A stretch of 64,000 nucleotides of DNA from Theocolax elegans. Taxonomy: Eukaryota > Arthropoda > Insecta > Hymenoptera > Cerocephalidae. Numbering within the stretch: position 1 is the stretch's first letter; each line of letters starts with the position of its first letter. This document shows positions 22,703 to 33,183 of this stretch, piece by piece. The position numbers were made by a program, and so were the translations under genes. The notes under the pieces were generated by a model. It searched no databases. It worked only from the letters and a program-made list of their open reading frames with translations, and was not told the DNA's origin. The stretch lies in NCBI GenBank assembly GCA_026168455.1, contig CM047429.1, forward strand, positions 35,014,066 to 35,078,065, given 5' to 3'.

Positions 22703-23638
22703 AAACATTGTTTTATCCGGTTTTAAATCGCTCGGAAGGTTGTTCCCTGCCCCGATCAACTGCAGTGGTGGTAAATAGTACGTGTCCTTTTCTCTCACCA
22801 GCAGCGCTGAAGCGTAGTAGATGTTATCGTGAACCTTAAAGTGGCAGCCCGCTGAGAGGGAAATCGTTCCTGTTTGTTGAAAGGTGTATGTCTCCTCGAA
22901 TCCTGGGCAAAATCCATTTACGAGTGTAGGCTTTGCGACTGAGTAAACATAGTGTCTTAGATGAGCAGTTTTAATGATGTATAAGTTCTTGCCTTTCATA
23001 AAATTAATTCTACATAAACTAAAAGTTGCATAATCTTGTTCCAGTAATAATTTGCTTTCACACTCTCGTTGGAGATGCACAGGGTTTTCCCTTACGCATA
23101 TATAATTCCTTTATAATTGAATGCATCTCGACAGCTGCGTTGTACTTAAAAAGGTGTGTTTTTCCCCGTCGGGAAGAGAAGCTATAAAATCGTCCCTGGG
23201 TTGAATGTACGCTGCATTATGGATTATATCCCCTTGTTGAAAAACTGACACTGGAAGCATTTTGTACAAGGTGTGCGTTTCCTTTTCTACCATTGGCATT
23301 ATTATTTGCATAATTATATGATCTTTATAAATTGTTAATCCTCTTGGAACGAACTCGGCAATTATCGCCGCATTTATTTGTTCAATTTTTACCGGACTCT
23401 TGGTCTCGGATACCTTTTCTATCATTTTTAAAATAATTCTTAAATTTCTTGTAGCGCCGGAAAACTTTGTTGTTGACAATAAACTTGTTATCGTGTTGGC
23501 TATATCCAAGTAACTATCCAAATTTTGTAATGCTAGATTGATTGTTTCCTCAACTCTTGATTTGTCGATATCTATTACTCCTTTTTCTCCTTGTAGTATT
23601 TGTAAAATTGCTTCCAGTTGCTTCATTTCTACAGACAT
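22703..23638 (-). pseudogene. Retroviral/baculovirus-F-like envelope (broken)
   Basis: The pattern is that of insect errantivirus envelopes and baculovirus F-like proteins: a helical N-terminal part, then ...FIAS...LSRC..., YICV with a following Pro, CE..LL, and a GT(I/G)SL...C motif (residues from about 150 on). These proteins mediate membrane fusion. An in-frame TAA at 23111-23113 separates the two halves. The SINE at 22481-22690 cuts the C-terminal side, and the frame stops soon after it, so no transmembrane anchor remains. The start is the ATG at 23636-23638; an upstream minus-strand stretch (to about 23930) in another frame is compatible with more coding sequence. Orientation matches the LTR at 20586-21253. 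Family placement is by motif pattern only. Confidence 0.6.
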
Positions 23639-24035
23639 TTTTTCTAAAGTTTACATGATTTCATTATCTATGTATGCCTTTGCTGTACCTCTTCCTAACA
23701 TCGCTTCTCGAGTGTGATGTTTCATTTGCGTAATAATTGATATTATATCTGGTGATGAATTTTTTGTAAATGCGTTTTCGTCCCTCCCCCCTTATCTAAA
23801 ACTTCGTCCCCTGACGAATATGAAGTCGCTGAAGTGATATAAGCGTCTCTTATTCTAGAGAACTCGCGCATTTTCTCTTGTAATAAATAAATTCTGCTTA
23901 TCGTTACCGCGTCCTTTAGCCTCGTATACGTGTCGGATTGTACAATATCTTATCTTATATTATATTAAAGTGGATCGACTTTTGGTCTCCGGTTCTCCGG
24001 TTCTCCGGTTTTTAAAAAATGCATTTTTATCGTTT
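23639..24035 (-). other. Upstream remnant of envelope-like gene
   Basis: About 23790-23930 on the minus strand reads as a plausible helical coding segment in another frame. After 23975 it passes into CCGGTTCTCCGGTTCTCCGG, a short 10-bp repeat, and AT-rich DNA. Confidence 0.3.
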
Positions 24036-24325
24036 CAAAGTTTTATTTTAATTGGACTTTACACTTTTGGGCCTTACATTTTTTGGACCTTACATTTTTG
24101 GGCCTTATAAATTTTGGGCCTCCCATTATTGGCAACGGAATTGTAAAGTTTTATTTTAATTGGACTTTACAATTTTAGGCCTTACATTTTGAGCCTTACA
24201 TTTTTGTCCTCATAATTTTTGGGCCTTATAAATTTGGGCCTTATAAATTTGGGCCTTATAAATTTTGGGCCTTACATTTTGGGCCTTATAAATTTTGGGC
24301 CTTACATTTTTGGGCCTTATAGTTC
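24036..24325. repeat. Short interspersed tandem repeats, GGGCCTTA motif
   Basis: GGGCCTTATAAATTT and GGGCCTTACATTTT phrases alternate about twelve times with 13-20-bp spacing. A longer phrase (GTTTTATTTTAATTGGACTT) also occurs twice (24040 and 24146). There is no coding frame. Confidence 0.75.
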
Positions 24326-25870
24326 TTTTAAACAAATAGATATCAACTACTATGTCGATATTATTACCAGAAAATTATCTTAATAACAATAATTAAAATA
24401 ACATTTGATTACGTAATTAAAATTAATAAAATTTCAACACTGGAACATACAATAAATCAAATTAATTTTTATTGTTTATTTTACAAACTTATTTTTGCAA
24501 AAATTTCAAATTACAATTATTATGTTATCAAATTAAATTACAATTATTATGTTACAATTGTACTCTATTCACTTGTATATTTCATAAGATATATTTTTTT
24601 CAATATATCGTTTTTATTGTTTATATAATTTATAAATTCAGCAAGTATTCATCGAAACCATCTTTAACAGAAAAATTAAATCATATCATTAAATATTAAA
24701 TGTATAATTAATTAAACATTAGATAAAATATTCAAATAAATATTACTGTTTTTAAAATGCCATTTAGAAGATTTATATCCAATATGCATATTGTCACATA
24801 TTATTGATATTATATATGTTATATTTGTAACAAAAACGTTTTTATTATTAATTATAAATAAATAGACAAAGTCAAAACTATACCTTTTAACTTAATCATT
24901 AAGAAATACTACTGCATTTTTGATTATTTCGATAGTCTTAATAAACTAATCAGGATACTGAAATACAAAAAGACTTATTATATTTCAAACAATAATAATT
25001 TAAAATGAAAATTAGATAATTTTATAGTATACCTTGTGACTTTAATCGTATGGAATGCCATTAGGAATATAATATTTTATTGATATAATATTAATTGGAA
25101 TGCTGCTGCCGTTTGTTATTTTTATTCAGCGCTGCATTCACTGGAATGATGTTGCCCTTTGTTTTTTTTTTATTCAGCGCTGCATTTATTGGAATTATGA
25201 GTGTCAAACTACTAGCAAAGAATTTGTGCAAATATTGGCCCATTAGATGGAAAGTTTGGCCCTCTTTGTGTAAAGGTTGGCCCAGATTCTTTAAATGTTG
25301 GCCCATTTACAGAAAAGATTATTACAACATATTATTTACAACATATTATTATTGCAATATTAAATATTATCAACGCAATTAAGTGCGCCTGAATTTAAGA
25401 AATTGCATGTGAAAAACAATTTTTTACTGGTTGAAAAATTTATTCCATAATCAATACAAAATGTTCCTAAATTGGCCAAAAGTGGGCTAAAGTTTGCCAA
25501 AACTGGAAAAATGTTCCAAATATTTCAATGTTGGTAAACATCGGCCCACTTTTGGTGCAAGTTGGCCCACTTTTAGCATACTTTGGAGCATTTTCATCGA
25601 AAATGTATTTCCACTAGGGTATGTATAATATTAGTATTTATAAAATATTAAATTTATATTAACTATATTTCATTCATTACATTGAAACTACTTTCTTATA
25701 AACACTGTTTTCTAATAATTTATACTTTATTTTTTTCAGCTTTACAAAAAAATATTAATAAAAAATTTAAAATAATCGTTTAGAAAAATAAAAAAAATTA
25801 TAATTATTATTAAACAATTGAAACAAATTATTAATATTATTTTTATAATTGTGAATCATTTTGTAAAATA
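24326..25870. other. AT-rich region; GGCCC-phrase cluster at 25230-25620
   Basis: No gene. At 25235-25310 TTGGCCC recurs four times with 15-25-bp spacing. At 25470-25590 TTGGCC, GTGGGCTAAAG, GGCCCACTTTTGG and related inverse forms form an imperfect palindrome. It ends with CCACTAGGGTATG near 25610, a phrase close to CTAGGGTA at 14541, 17575 and 18712, which may mark edges of one nonautonomous element family. Confidence 0.4.
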
Positions 25871-27122
25871 AACCATTTTTATAATGGGTTTGACGGAAAT
25901 AAAAATATTAGTTGTAAAAACGATTGAACCATATAGCGACGATGCTTCAATGTTAAATGATGAACACATATTAGAATTTAATAACATCCTTAAATCATGT
26001 ACACCATTCAATATGCAAACAACTCTTTTAGTTCAAAAACAATATAATATTAACTCAGTTCAAATGAATAATGAATGCATTCAATTGTTATTTTCTGGAA
26101 AATATGAAAAAGGTCATTGGATTTGTATGTATTACAATAATAGAACGATACACATTTATGATAGTTTAAATGCTAAATATTTGCAAAATGAACATAAAGT
26201 ATACATCAACAGATTATTTCCAGATAGTCAACAATTAAAAATTGTTTTTGAAACAGTGCAATTTCAAACCAATAGTTATGATTGTGGAATTTTCGCGACA
26301 GCTTTTGCTGTCTCTATTGCAGTTAATTTATGCCCATGCAGTTAAACTATGATATTCCCAAATGCGTTCACATTTACTAAAAAATATACGAAACACGTAG
26401 TATTACGATGTTTCCAATTTTACAAAATATAAACTATAATATTCAACAATACCAATCAAAAGATACATGATTCATATTTGTTGTATTGATGAAAAAATAA
26501 ACAATTTTTATAATGGGTTTGACGGAAATAAAAATATTAGTTGTAAAAACGATTGAACCATATAGCGACGATGCTTCAATGTTAAATGATGAACACATAT
26601 TAGAATTTAATAACATCCTTAAATCATGTACACCATTCAATATGCAAACAACTCTTTTAGTTCAAAAACAATATAATATTAACTCAGTTCAAATGAATAA
26701 TGAATGCATTCAATTGTTATTTTCTGGAAAATATGAAAAAGGTCATTGGATTTGTATGTATTACAATAATAGAACGATACACATTTATGATAGTTTAAAT
26801 GCTAAATATTTGCAAAATGAACATAAAGTATACATCAACAGATTATTTCCAGATAGTCAACAATTAAAAATTGTTTTTGAAACAGTGCAATTTCAAACCA
26901 ATAGTTATGATTGTGGAATTTTCGCGACAGCTTTTGCTGTCTCTATTGCAGTTAATTTATGCCCATGCAGTTTAAACTATGATATTTCCCAAATGCGTTC
27001 ACATTTACTAAAAATATACGAAACACGTAGTATTACGATGTTTCCAATTTTACAAAATATAAACTATAATATTTCAACAATACCAATCAAAAGATACATG
27101 ATTCATATTTGTTGTATTGATG
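25865..27122 (+). repeat. 629-bp tandem duplication (two copies)
   Basis: The unit starting at the AATAAAC.ATTTTTATAATGGG before ATG 25884 repeats exactly 629 bp later before ATG 26513. Differences are mostly one-base indels in homopolymers in the first copy. Confidence 0.9.
25884..26480 (+). pseudogene. Ulp1-like protease, copy 1 (frameshifted)
   Basis: Identical to copy 2 for the first ~150 codons, so all catalytic residues are present. It loses frame at 26340, where TTT became TT, and carries further homopolymer changes (26355, 26381, 26440). The frame ends at 26345. It was either inactivated after the tandem duplication or carries assembly-type homopolymer errors. Confidence 0.8.
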
Positions 27123-27190
27123 AAAAAAAAATTGAATTTCAATGTAGCAGAAATAAAAATAATAGAATAAAATTTTCAACAGAAATTTAA
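26513..27190 (+). CDS. Ulp1/C48-type cysteine protease of Helitron
   Basis: A 225-residue protein with the Ulp1 (SUMO-protease-like) signature: GHW with H78, IYDS with D93, Q128 and NSYDCGIF with C134. His-Asp-Gln-Cys order and spacing match C48 peptidases. The family removes ubiquitin-like modifiers; some Helitrons and other large transposons carry such genes, with unknown role in transposition. No signal peptide or membrane segment is visible. The frame is intact. It lies immediately downstream of a frameshifted tandem duplicate and upstream of the Lys/Glu-rich ORF and Rep, in the same orientation. The start is the ATG at 26513, matching copy 1. Confidence 0.75.
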   Translation: MGLTEIKILVVKTIEPYSDDASMLNDEHILEFNNILKSCTPFNMQTTLLVQKQYNINSVQMNNECIQLLFSGKYEKGHWICMYYNNRTIHIYDSLNAKYLQNEHKVYINRLFPDSQQLKIVFETVQFQTNSYDCGIFATAFAVSIAVNLCPCSLNYDISQMRSHLLKIYETRSITMFPILQNINYNISTIPIKRYMIHICCIDEKKIEFQCSRNKNNRIKFSTEI

Positions 27191-27209
27191 TTCTGAACAA
27201 CAAACAATA

Positions 27210-27989
27210 ATGAATTTATATAATAAAGATAAAATCATTTCCGTTGATTCTATTACCCCAATGGAAATAGACTATGAAATACCAACTTATAGTTCATTTT
27301 ATCAAAAAAATAAAAATAAACAATTTAATGATATAGAAATAAAACGGCTAAAAATAAAACAGCAAACTATGATAAAAAGGCAAACAATTAGCTGTATCGA
27401 TATAAAAAATGAACGAGAAAAAGAAGCGTTGCATAAAAAAGAAGCTTATATGAGGAGTAAAGATAGTAATGACGGCAAAATAGAAGAAAAAAAATAAAGA
27501 GAAAACAGCAAACCATGATGAAAACACAAAAATAAATAGTGACGAAATAAAAAATGAACGAGAAAAAGAAGTATTACGAAAAAAGAAGCTTATGTAAATA
27601 ATAAAAATAGCAACGACGGCAAAATAGAAGAAAAAAAAATAAAGAGAAAACAGCAAACCATGATGAAAAGACAAAAAATGAATGGTGACGAAATAAAAAA
27701 TGAACGAGAAAAAGAAGCATTACGAAAAAAAGAAGCTTATGTGAAAAGTAAAAATAGTAATGACGACAAAATAGAAGAAAAAAAAATAAAGAGATAACAG
27801 CAAACCATGATGAAAAGGCAAAAAATAAATCGTGACGAAATAAAAAATGAACGAGAAAAAGAAGCATTACAAAAACAACATATTCATTATAATGAAAATA
27901 CTGATCAATGTAAAAAAAATGAAAAGAAAAAATTAAATGGAAAAATATTAAACGAAAGTAGAAAAAATGATATCGATAAATTAATATAA
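27210..27989 (+). pseudogene. Lys/Glu-rich repeat ORF of Helitron
   Basis: Starts at ATG 27210 and is open to 27497, then continues through near-identical repeats broken by stops and frameshifts to 27989. The unit of about 145-150 bp (starts near 27356, 27501, 27646, 27796) contains NEREKEALxKKEAY, which predicts a highly charged coiled coil. I do not know a function; an extended charged linker protein of the Helitron is the simplest reading. Open frames on the opposite strand are Phe-rich shadows. Confidence 0.5.
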
Positions 27990-28025
27990 AACCATTTATA
28001 AAAAAATTTAAAAAGACGCATATGT

Positions 28026-30657
28026 ATGAAAAATGACAAAGACATGGAAATACCAATCATATTGCTTAAAAAATTAAAAATTGATGAAGGAAAATTTTTT
28101 AACGTATATGATAAACCAATTAATACCAAAAAAGGTATAAATTATAAAGAATTAAATAAACGTATTTTAATTAAAAATGAACAAAATGTAAAATTAGTAA
28201 GTAAATCCAAAATAATAGGTCGAATAGCGAATGTAGATTTTGATGAAAAAATAATTATTGAAAACAATTTAGGTTATATGTCTGAAACTTGTAAACATTG
28301 TAATACTAAACATTTTGTTTTTGAATATACACTAGGTAAAGAATTTTCTAATTGTTGTCACAAAGGAAACGTAGACTTACCGAAAATGCCTCCCTATCCG
28401 GAAGAATTAAAGCAATTAGCTACAGGAATATCGGAAGATAGTAAGTAAGTTATCTGGTAGTGGACCACAAATTCTTAGAATATGTGGTCAAATATATCAC
28501 AATGTTTTTGCTTTACATCCAAATGAAAATGAAGCTCGAAAATATGGGCAATTGTATGTTCTAGATAATGAATTAGCTGCAGCTGAAAGAAAAAGTTTTA
28601 AAAATAATTGAGATACAAAATTAGAATTGTCAAGTAAATTAGATAGCTTAATTAGAAATATTAATCCTTATGCTAAAGCTTATAAAATGATGTATGAGGT
28701 AGAAAAAGAAAAATTAGAATATTAGAAGAAAAATTAGATAAAAATATATATATAATGAAGCTACTTGTAATGAATTTGAAAATTCGTGAATTTACTTGTA
28801 ATGAAGTTGCAATGGTATTTGTAGGAAAAAATGGACTGCCTACTTCAGAGCGGGATATAGTTATATATTCAAAACATGACAATCCAATTAGTATTCCTCT
28901 AATAAGTAAACACACTGATCCAATGACATACCCACTTATTTATCCAAATGGAGGATATGGATGGATGCCTAATATGAAATGCAAATATAAGAAAAACAAT
29001 ATTTCATGTTTGCAATTTTATAATTACAGACTTTCTATGAGAAATGGATTTAATCCATACCTTAATATGGGAAAAGTTTCTCAACAGTTTACAATTGATG
29101 CATTTGTAAAAGTTGAACAATCAAGATTATATTTTGTAAAGAAAAACCAAGATATTTTAAGAAGCGATTATTATAAAGGCGTAATGGATTATTTACACAA
29201 GAAAAAAGAATCTGAAAATATAAAAATTGGAAAAATGTTTATTTTGCCATCAAATTTTGTTGGAAGTTCAAGATTCCTAAAACAAAATTACATTGACTCA
29301 ATGAGTATAGTAAATCGTTACGGAAAACCTGACTTATTTATAACAATGACATGTAATCCAAACTGAAAAGAAATAACTGAACATTTAAAAAAATATGAAA
29401 CTGTAATTGATAGACCAGATTTAGTATTTAAGGTATTTCATCAAAAAATAAAAGAATTTAAAGAATTGGTAATTAAGCAAGGTGTTTTAGGAAATTGTAT
29501 CGCCTACACTTATGTTATCGAATTTCAAAAACATGGACTTCCTCACATGCATATGCTATAATTTTTAGATAAAAATTATAAAATTAATACTCCCGAAAAA
29601 GTAGATGAACTCATGAACGCAGAAATTCCAAACGAAGATATCTATCCACGGTTGTATAATATTGTAAAACAGTTTATGATTCATGGACCCTGTGGAGAGC
29701 AAAACATGAGTTCACCTTGCATGAGTAAAGACACAAAAAAATGTACGAAAAATTTTCCAAAAAAATTTAATAACAAAACAACTTTTAATTCATCAGGATA
29801 TCCATTATAAATAAGAAGAAATGATATCAAAAAAATCAATTATAAAGGTAAATACCACAATAGAATTGCTGATAATCGGTTTGTTGTTTCGTATAATCCT
29901 TATTTATTGTTAAAATTTAATTGTCACATTAATGTCGAAGTATGCTCAACAGTCCAATGTATAAAATACTTATTTAAATAGTGTTATAAAGGACATGACT
30001 GTGCGAACATAGAAATACGTGACACAGGTATCAGATCAAAAGACAGTTCTAATTTAACTCATGATAAAGATATTGAAAGCAATGAATATAATACTATTAG
30101 AATACCCTCTACACGAACTTTCACATACCATAATAAGATTAGCTATTCACAATGAAGATGAACAATAAGTGTATTTTAAAGAAGGAAAAGAAACAGAAAT
30201 TTAAAAAAAATGTAGAAACGACATTAACAGCATACTTAAAATTAAATCAAATCGATTCTGATGCACGAAATTATTTATATTCCGAAATACCATTAAATTA
30301 TGTAGTTGATAATAATTCAAAAACATGGAATAAAAGAAAAAAAAAACAAAAAAACCTGTATTAAGCAGAATGTATTTAGTGAATCCAAAGGATCGAAAAC
30401 GATATTTTATAAGATTATTACTTTTACATGTCAAAGGAGTATCATCATTTCAGGATTTACGTACTGTCGATGATATAATTTATTCTACATTTTATGAAGC
30501 TTCTATAGCTAGATATTTGGTTAATGAAGATAAAGAATGGGACAGATGTTTGGAAGAAGCAACACAATTACACTTTCCTACTGCTCTTTGTGAATTATTT
30601 GCATATATTTGTATTTTTCACAATCCTATTAATGCAAGAGATTTGTACGAAAAATAG
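28026..30657 (+). pseudogene. Helitron Rep (HUH) region, broken
   Basis: Replication-initiator part of RepHel, which nicks and joins Helitron strands. The N-terminal zinc-finger-like region has CKHCNTKHFVFE...FSNCCHKG near 28290-28370. The Rep core includes DLFITMTCNPN (29331-29363), the HUH motif within HGLPHMHML (about 29533-29559) and the tyrosine motif KYLFK (about 29967-29981). Stops interrupt at 28446, 28610, 29364 (TGA after CNPN, where Trp is usual), 29559, 29808 and 29982, and at 30655 (TAG). The stop at about 29979-29981 falls where the second catalytic Tyr of the Y-x3-Y motif is expected. Beyond 30370 the frame is the same as that of the helicase. Confidence 0.8.
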
Positions 30658-30738
30658 AAACACTTTTTTTACCACCCAAAATATGAACAAAATGCTGATG
30701 AAAACCTAGCATTAAACATTATTGATAAGAACCTACAA

Positions 30739-32265
30739 TTGAATGGATATTTTTTAAATAATTTTAATTTACCCGTTATATCTACATTTATAGAAGATTA
30801 TGCTGATAAATCAACAACACATAACAAAAGTTGCACATTTACTGAAATAAACGTCAAAGTAAATTCTTTAAAAATTCGTAACAAAGACATTTTCGATACT
30901 ATCGTGCAACATTTAAAAATTGAAGACAAAAAAAGCTTTTTTATTGATGGACCAGGAGGAAGTGAGAAAAGCTGTTTACTTAATGTTCTAATAGACTATC
31001 TTAAATTCTCAAACATTTCATTTTTATGTGTTGCTTGGACAGGGATTGCAGCAAATTTATTACATAACGGGAAAACAGTACACACAACATTTAAACTACC
31101 ACTTAATATCACAGAATGTACTATATGTAATATTAAATCTAATTCAATAGATGGTAAAAATTTAAAAGAAGTTCAAATTATAATATGGGATGAAATATCT
31201 ATGACATCGAAATATGCTTTTGAAGCAGTCAATCGCCTATTTCAAGATATATGTAATAATAAAAAAATATTTGGTGGTAAAATGTTGGTTGTTTCAGGCG
31301 ATTTTAGGCAAACATTACCAGTTATACGACATGGTAGTCGTACTGAAGTTATTGAAAATTCAGTTAAAAACAGTTACTTATGGCCGAATTTTATACGTAT
31401 GACACTAAATGAAAATCTTCGAGTGATAGATAATGACAATTATTTTAGACAATGGTTAATAAATGTAGGTGAAGGTAAACGTTTAAATATGTATGAAGAT
31501 GAAAATAAACTGCTTGAAATCCCTCTTGATTTAATAACAAAAGAAAATGATATCATTGCAGAAATTTTTGGAAACGAAATAAAAATAAATGATAAAGATT
31601 TAAATGATAAAGTTATATTAGCCTTCACCAACAACGACGTAATTGAAATAAATAATAAAATTTTGGCTATAATGGAAGGGCAAATTATTGAATACTTAAG
31701 TGTAGATACAGCAGAAGATGATAATGGAGAAAACTTAGATGTCATGTTACCTACAGAATTTCTTAATTCCCTTACACCTAATGGACTTCCTCTACATAAA
31801 TTACAATTAATAGTAGGTGCAATAGTAATTCTTCTAAGAAATTTAAATGTGAATGAAGGTCTTTGTAATGGAACAAGATTATTAGTAACAAAACTTATGA
31901 AACATTTAATTAAAGCAGAAATTATAAGCGGAAAAAAAATTGGAAAATTAGTTTTAATACCAAGAATCACTCTGTCACCATCTAAAGAAGATATACCATT
32001 CAACATGCGCAGAAAACAATTTCCCATTCGATTAGGTTTTGCAATGACTATTAACAAATCACAAGGACAGTCATACAAACAAGTTGGTATCTATTTACCA
32101 TCTCCAATTTTTAGCCATGGTCAATTATACGTAGCTCTTTCAAGAGCTAAAAGTAGAAAAAATTTAAAAATATTACTGTTAAACAATGCAAAAATAGAAA
32201 ATGATACATTAAAAAATCAACACAAAATTTACACTAACAATATAGTGTTTAAAACAGTATTGTAA
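30739..32265 (+). CDS. PIF1-type helicase domain of Helitron
   Basis: A 508-residue open frame with superfamily-1 helicase motifs in order: GPGGSEKS (71-78, Walker A), IIWDEIS (about 148-154, Walker B), VVSGDFRQTLPV, and near the C-terminus FAMTINKSQGQS and LYVALSRAKSRKN. It would unwind DNA during rolling-circle transposition. It is in the same frame as the Rep tail (30370-30657) and separated from it only by one TAG, so the chosen start is simply the first ATG-equivalent after that stop. The invariant Gly before Lys in Walker A is Glu here, which should abolish ATP binding. Otherwise intact. Confidence 0.8.
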   Translation: MNGYFLNNFNLPVISTFIEDYADKSTTHNKSCTFTEINVKVNSLKIRNKDIFDTIVQHLKIEDKKSFFIDGPGGSEKSCLLNVLIDYLKFSNISFLCVAWTGIAANLLHNGKTVHTTFKLPLNITECTICNIKSNSIDGKNLKEVQIIIWDEISMTSKYAFEAVNRLFQDICNNKKIFGGKMLVVSGDFRQTLPVIRHGSRTEVIENSVKNSYLWPNFIRMTLNENLRVIDNDNYFRQWLINVGEGKRLNMYEDENKLLEIPLDLITKENDIIAEIFGNEIKINDKDLNDKVILAFTNNDVIEINNKILAIMEGQIIEYLSVDTAEDDNGENLDVMLPTEFLNSLTPNGLPLHKLQLIVGAIVILLRNLNVNEGLCNGTRLLVTKLMKHLIKAEIISGKKIGKLVLIPRITLSPSKEDIPFNMRRKQFPIRLGFAMTINKSQGQSYKQVGIYLPSPIFSHGQLYVALSRAKSRKNLKILLLNNAKIENDTLKNQHKIYTNNIVFKTVL

Positions 32266-32300
32266 ATGTGTAGACGAAAATTTATACACATTTTATATAA

Positions 32301-33183
32301 ATTTTATAAATAAATAAAAATGGAAGTATGAAAAAAAACATTAAAATATTACAACTATTGAATGATTAAAGTGAATATGCAAAATAATTAACAATTGTTT
32401 GCGCTGAAAATCATTAAAATACAATTAAAAATCGGCTGCAACATATCATATTGTAAATGACAAATCATTACATTAGTTATAATAAATAAAAAAATGAAAT
32501 ATAAGAATAATAGCCTGCCGTTCGACAAAACTTACAGACTTCAAAAAAGAATCAGAGTTTCCCAAAATACAACGACCGAAAGTTTAATTCTTATAGTAAC
32601 GTATAAACAGGTATTTAAAATTATTATTTAAAAACTTAAATTTGTTAAAATTTTACAATTAGAATTATATTTGCATATATCATGTATAAAATATTTCGAC
32701 AGAGCCGCCATTTAGATACAATCACTCACCCAACGTGCGTAAAAAATGATTTTCATAACACTCAATTTTATAATAACAATTACTATACAGATTCTATTAA
32801 ATACCAAAATTTTTAAATATGCATTATAAAAACCATCACTTTGAAATAATACTACATTCACATACAAATTAAAACCATATATAACACAACGACAGTATTA
32901 TATACCACTTTATAAAAAATATTACCACCGCCATTAAAGAAAAATATAATTTATGAGAGTATATAACCTGCTTATATTTTATGTATTCTGTAAACACATT
33001 ATATTACATCAATTTATTTAAAATTACGATATCCCCCCAAATGGAAATTATTTTATGTGTGTGCATTTTAAATATATTAAATATATGGACATATTTCACT
33101 TTCTTTCTGAACACACGCACACACACCTTCTTTATAATAACCTATAATAATTATTTTTACACAGACACAATATATATATATAT
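32301..33183. other. AT-rich, no gene
   Basis: No open frame of note and no recognisable Helitron terminus. It ends in a (TA)n stretch that abuts the palindromic element. Confidence 0.4.

Larger units (their letters stand above)
25860..32300 (+). mobile_element. Decayed Helitron with Ulp1-type protease genes
   Basis: Plus-strand gene order: two Ulp1-like protease copies, a Lys/Glu-rich repeat ORF, a Rep zinc-finger/HUH region, then a PIF1-type helicase. Rep plus helicase is the defining Helitron content. Ends are not determined: I could not find a convincing TC start or a hairpin plus CTRR end, so the limits given are those of the coding part. Multiple stops and frameshifts make the copy non-autonomous. 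Confidence 0.8.

Noticed and set aside
24036..24325. CRISPR-like array
   Set aside because: Short irregular phrases without constant repeats or unique spacers; the genome is eukaryotic.
27348..28129. Phe-rich minus-strand open frames
   Set aside because: Shadow of the Lys/Glu-rich plus-strand repeats.
31440..32078. 212-residue minus-strand open frame
   Set aside because: Antisense to the Helitron helicase, which has all motifs.
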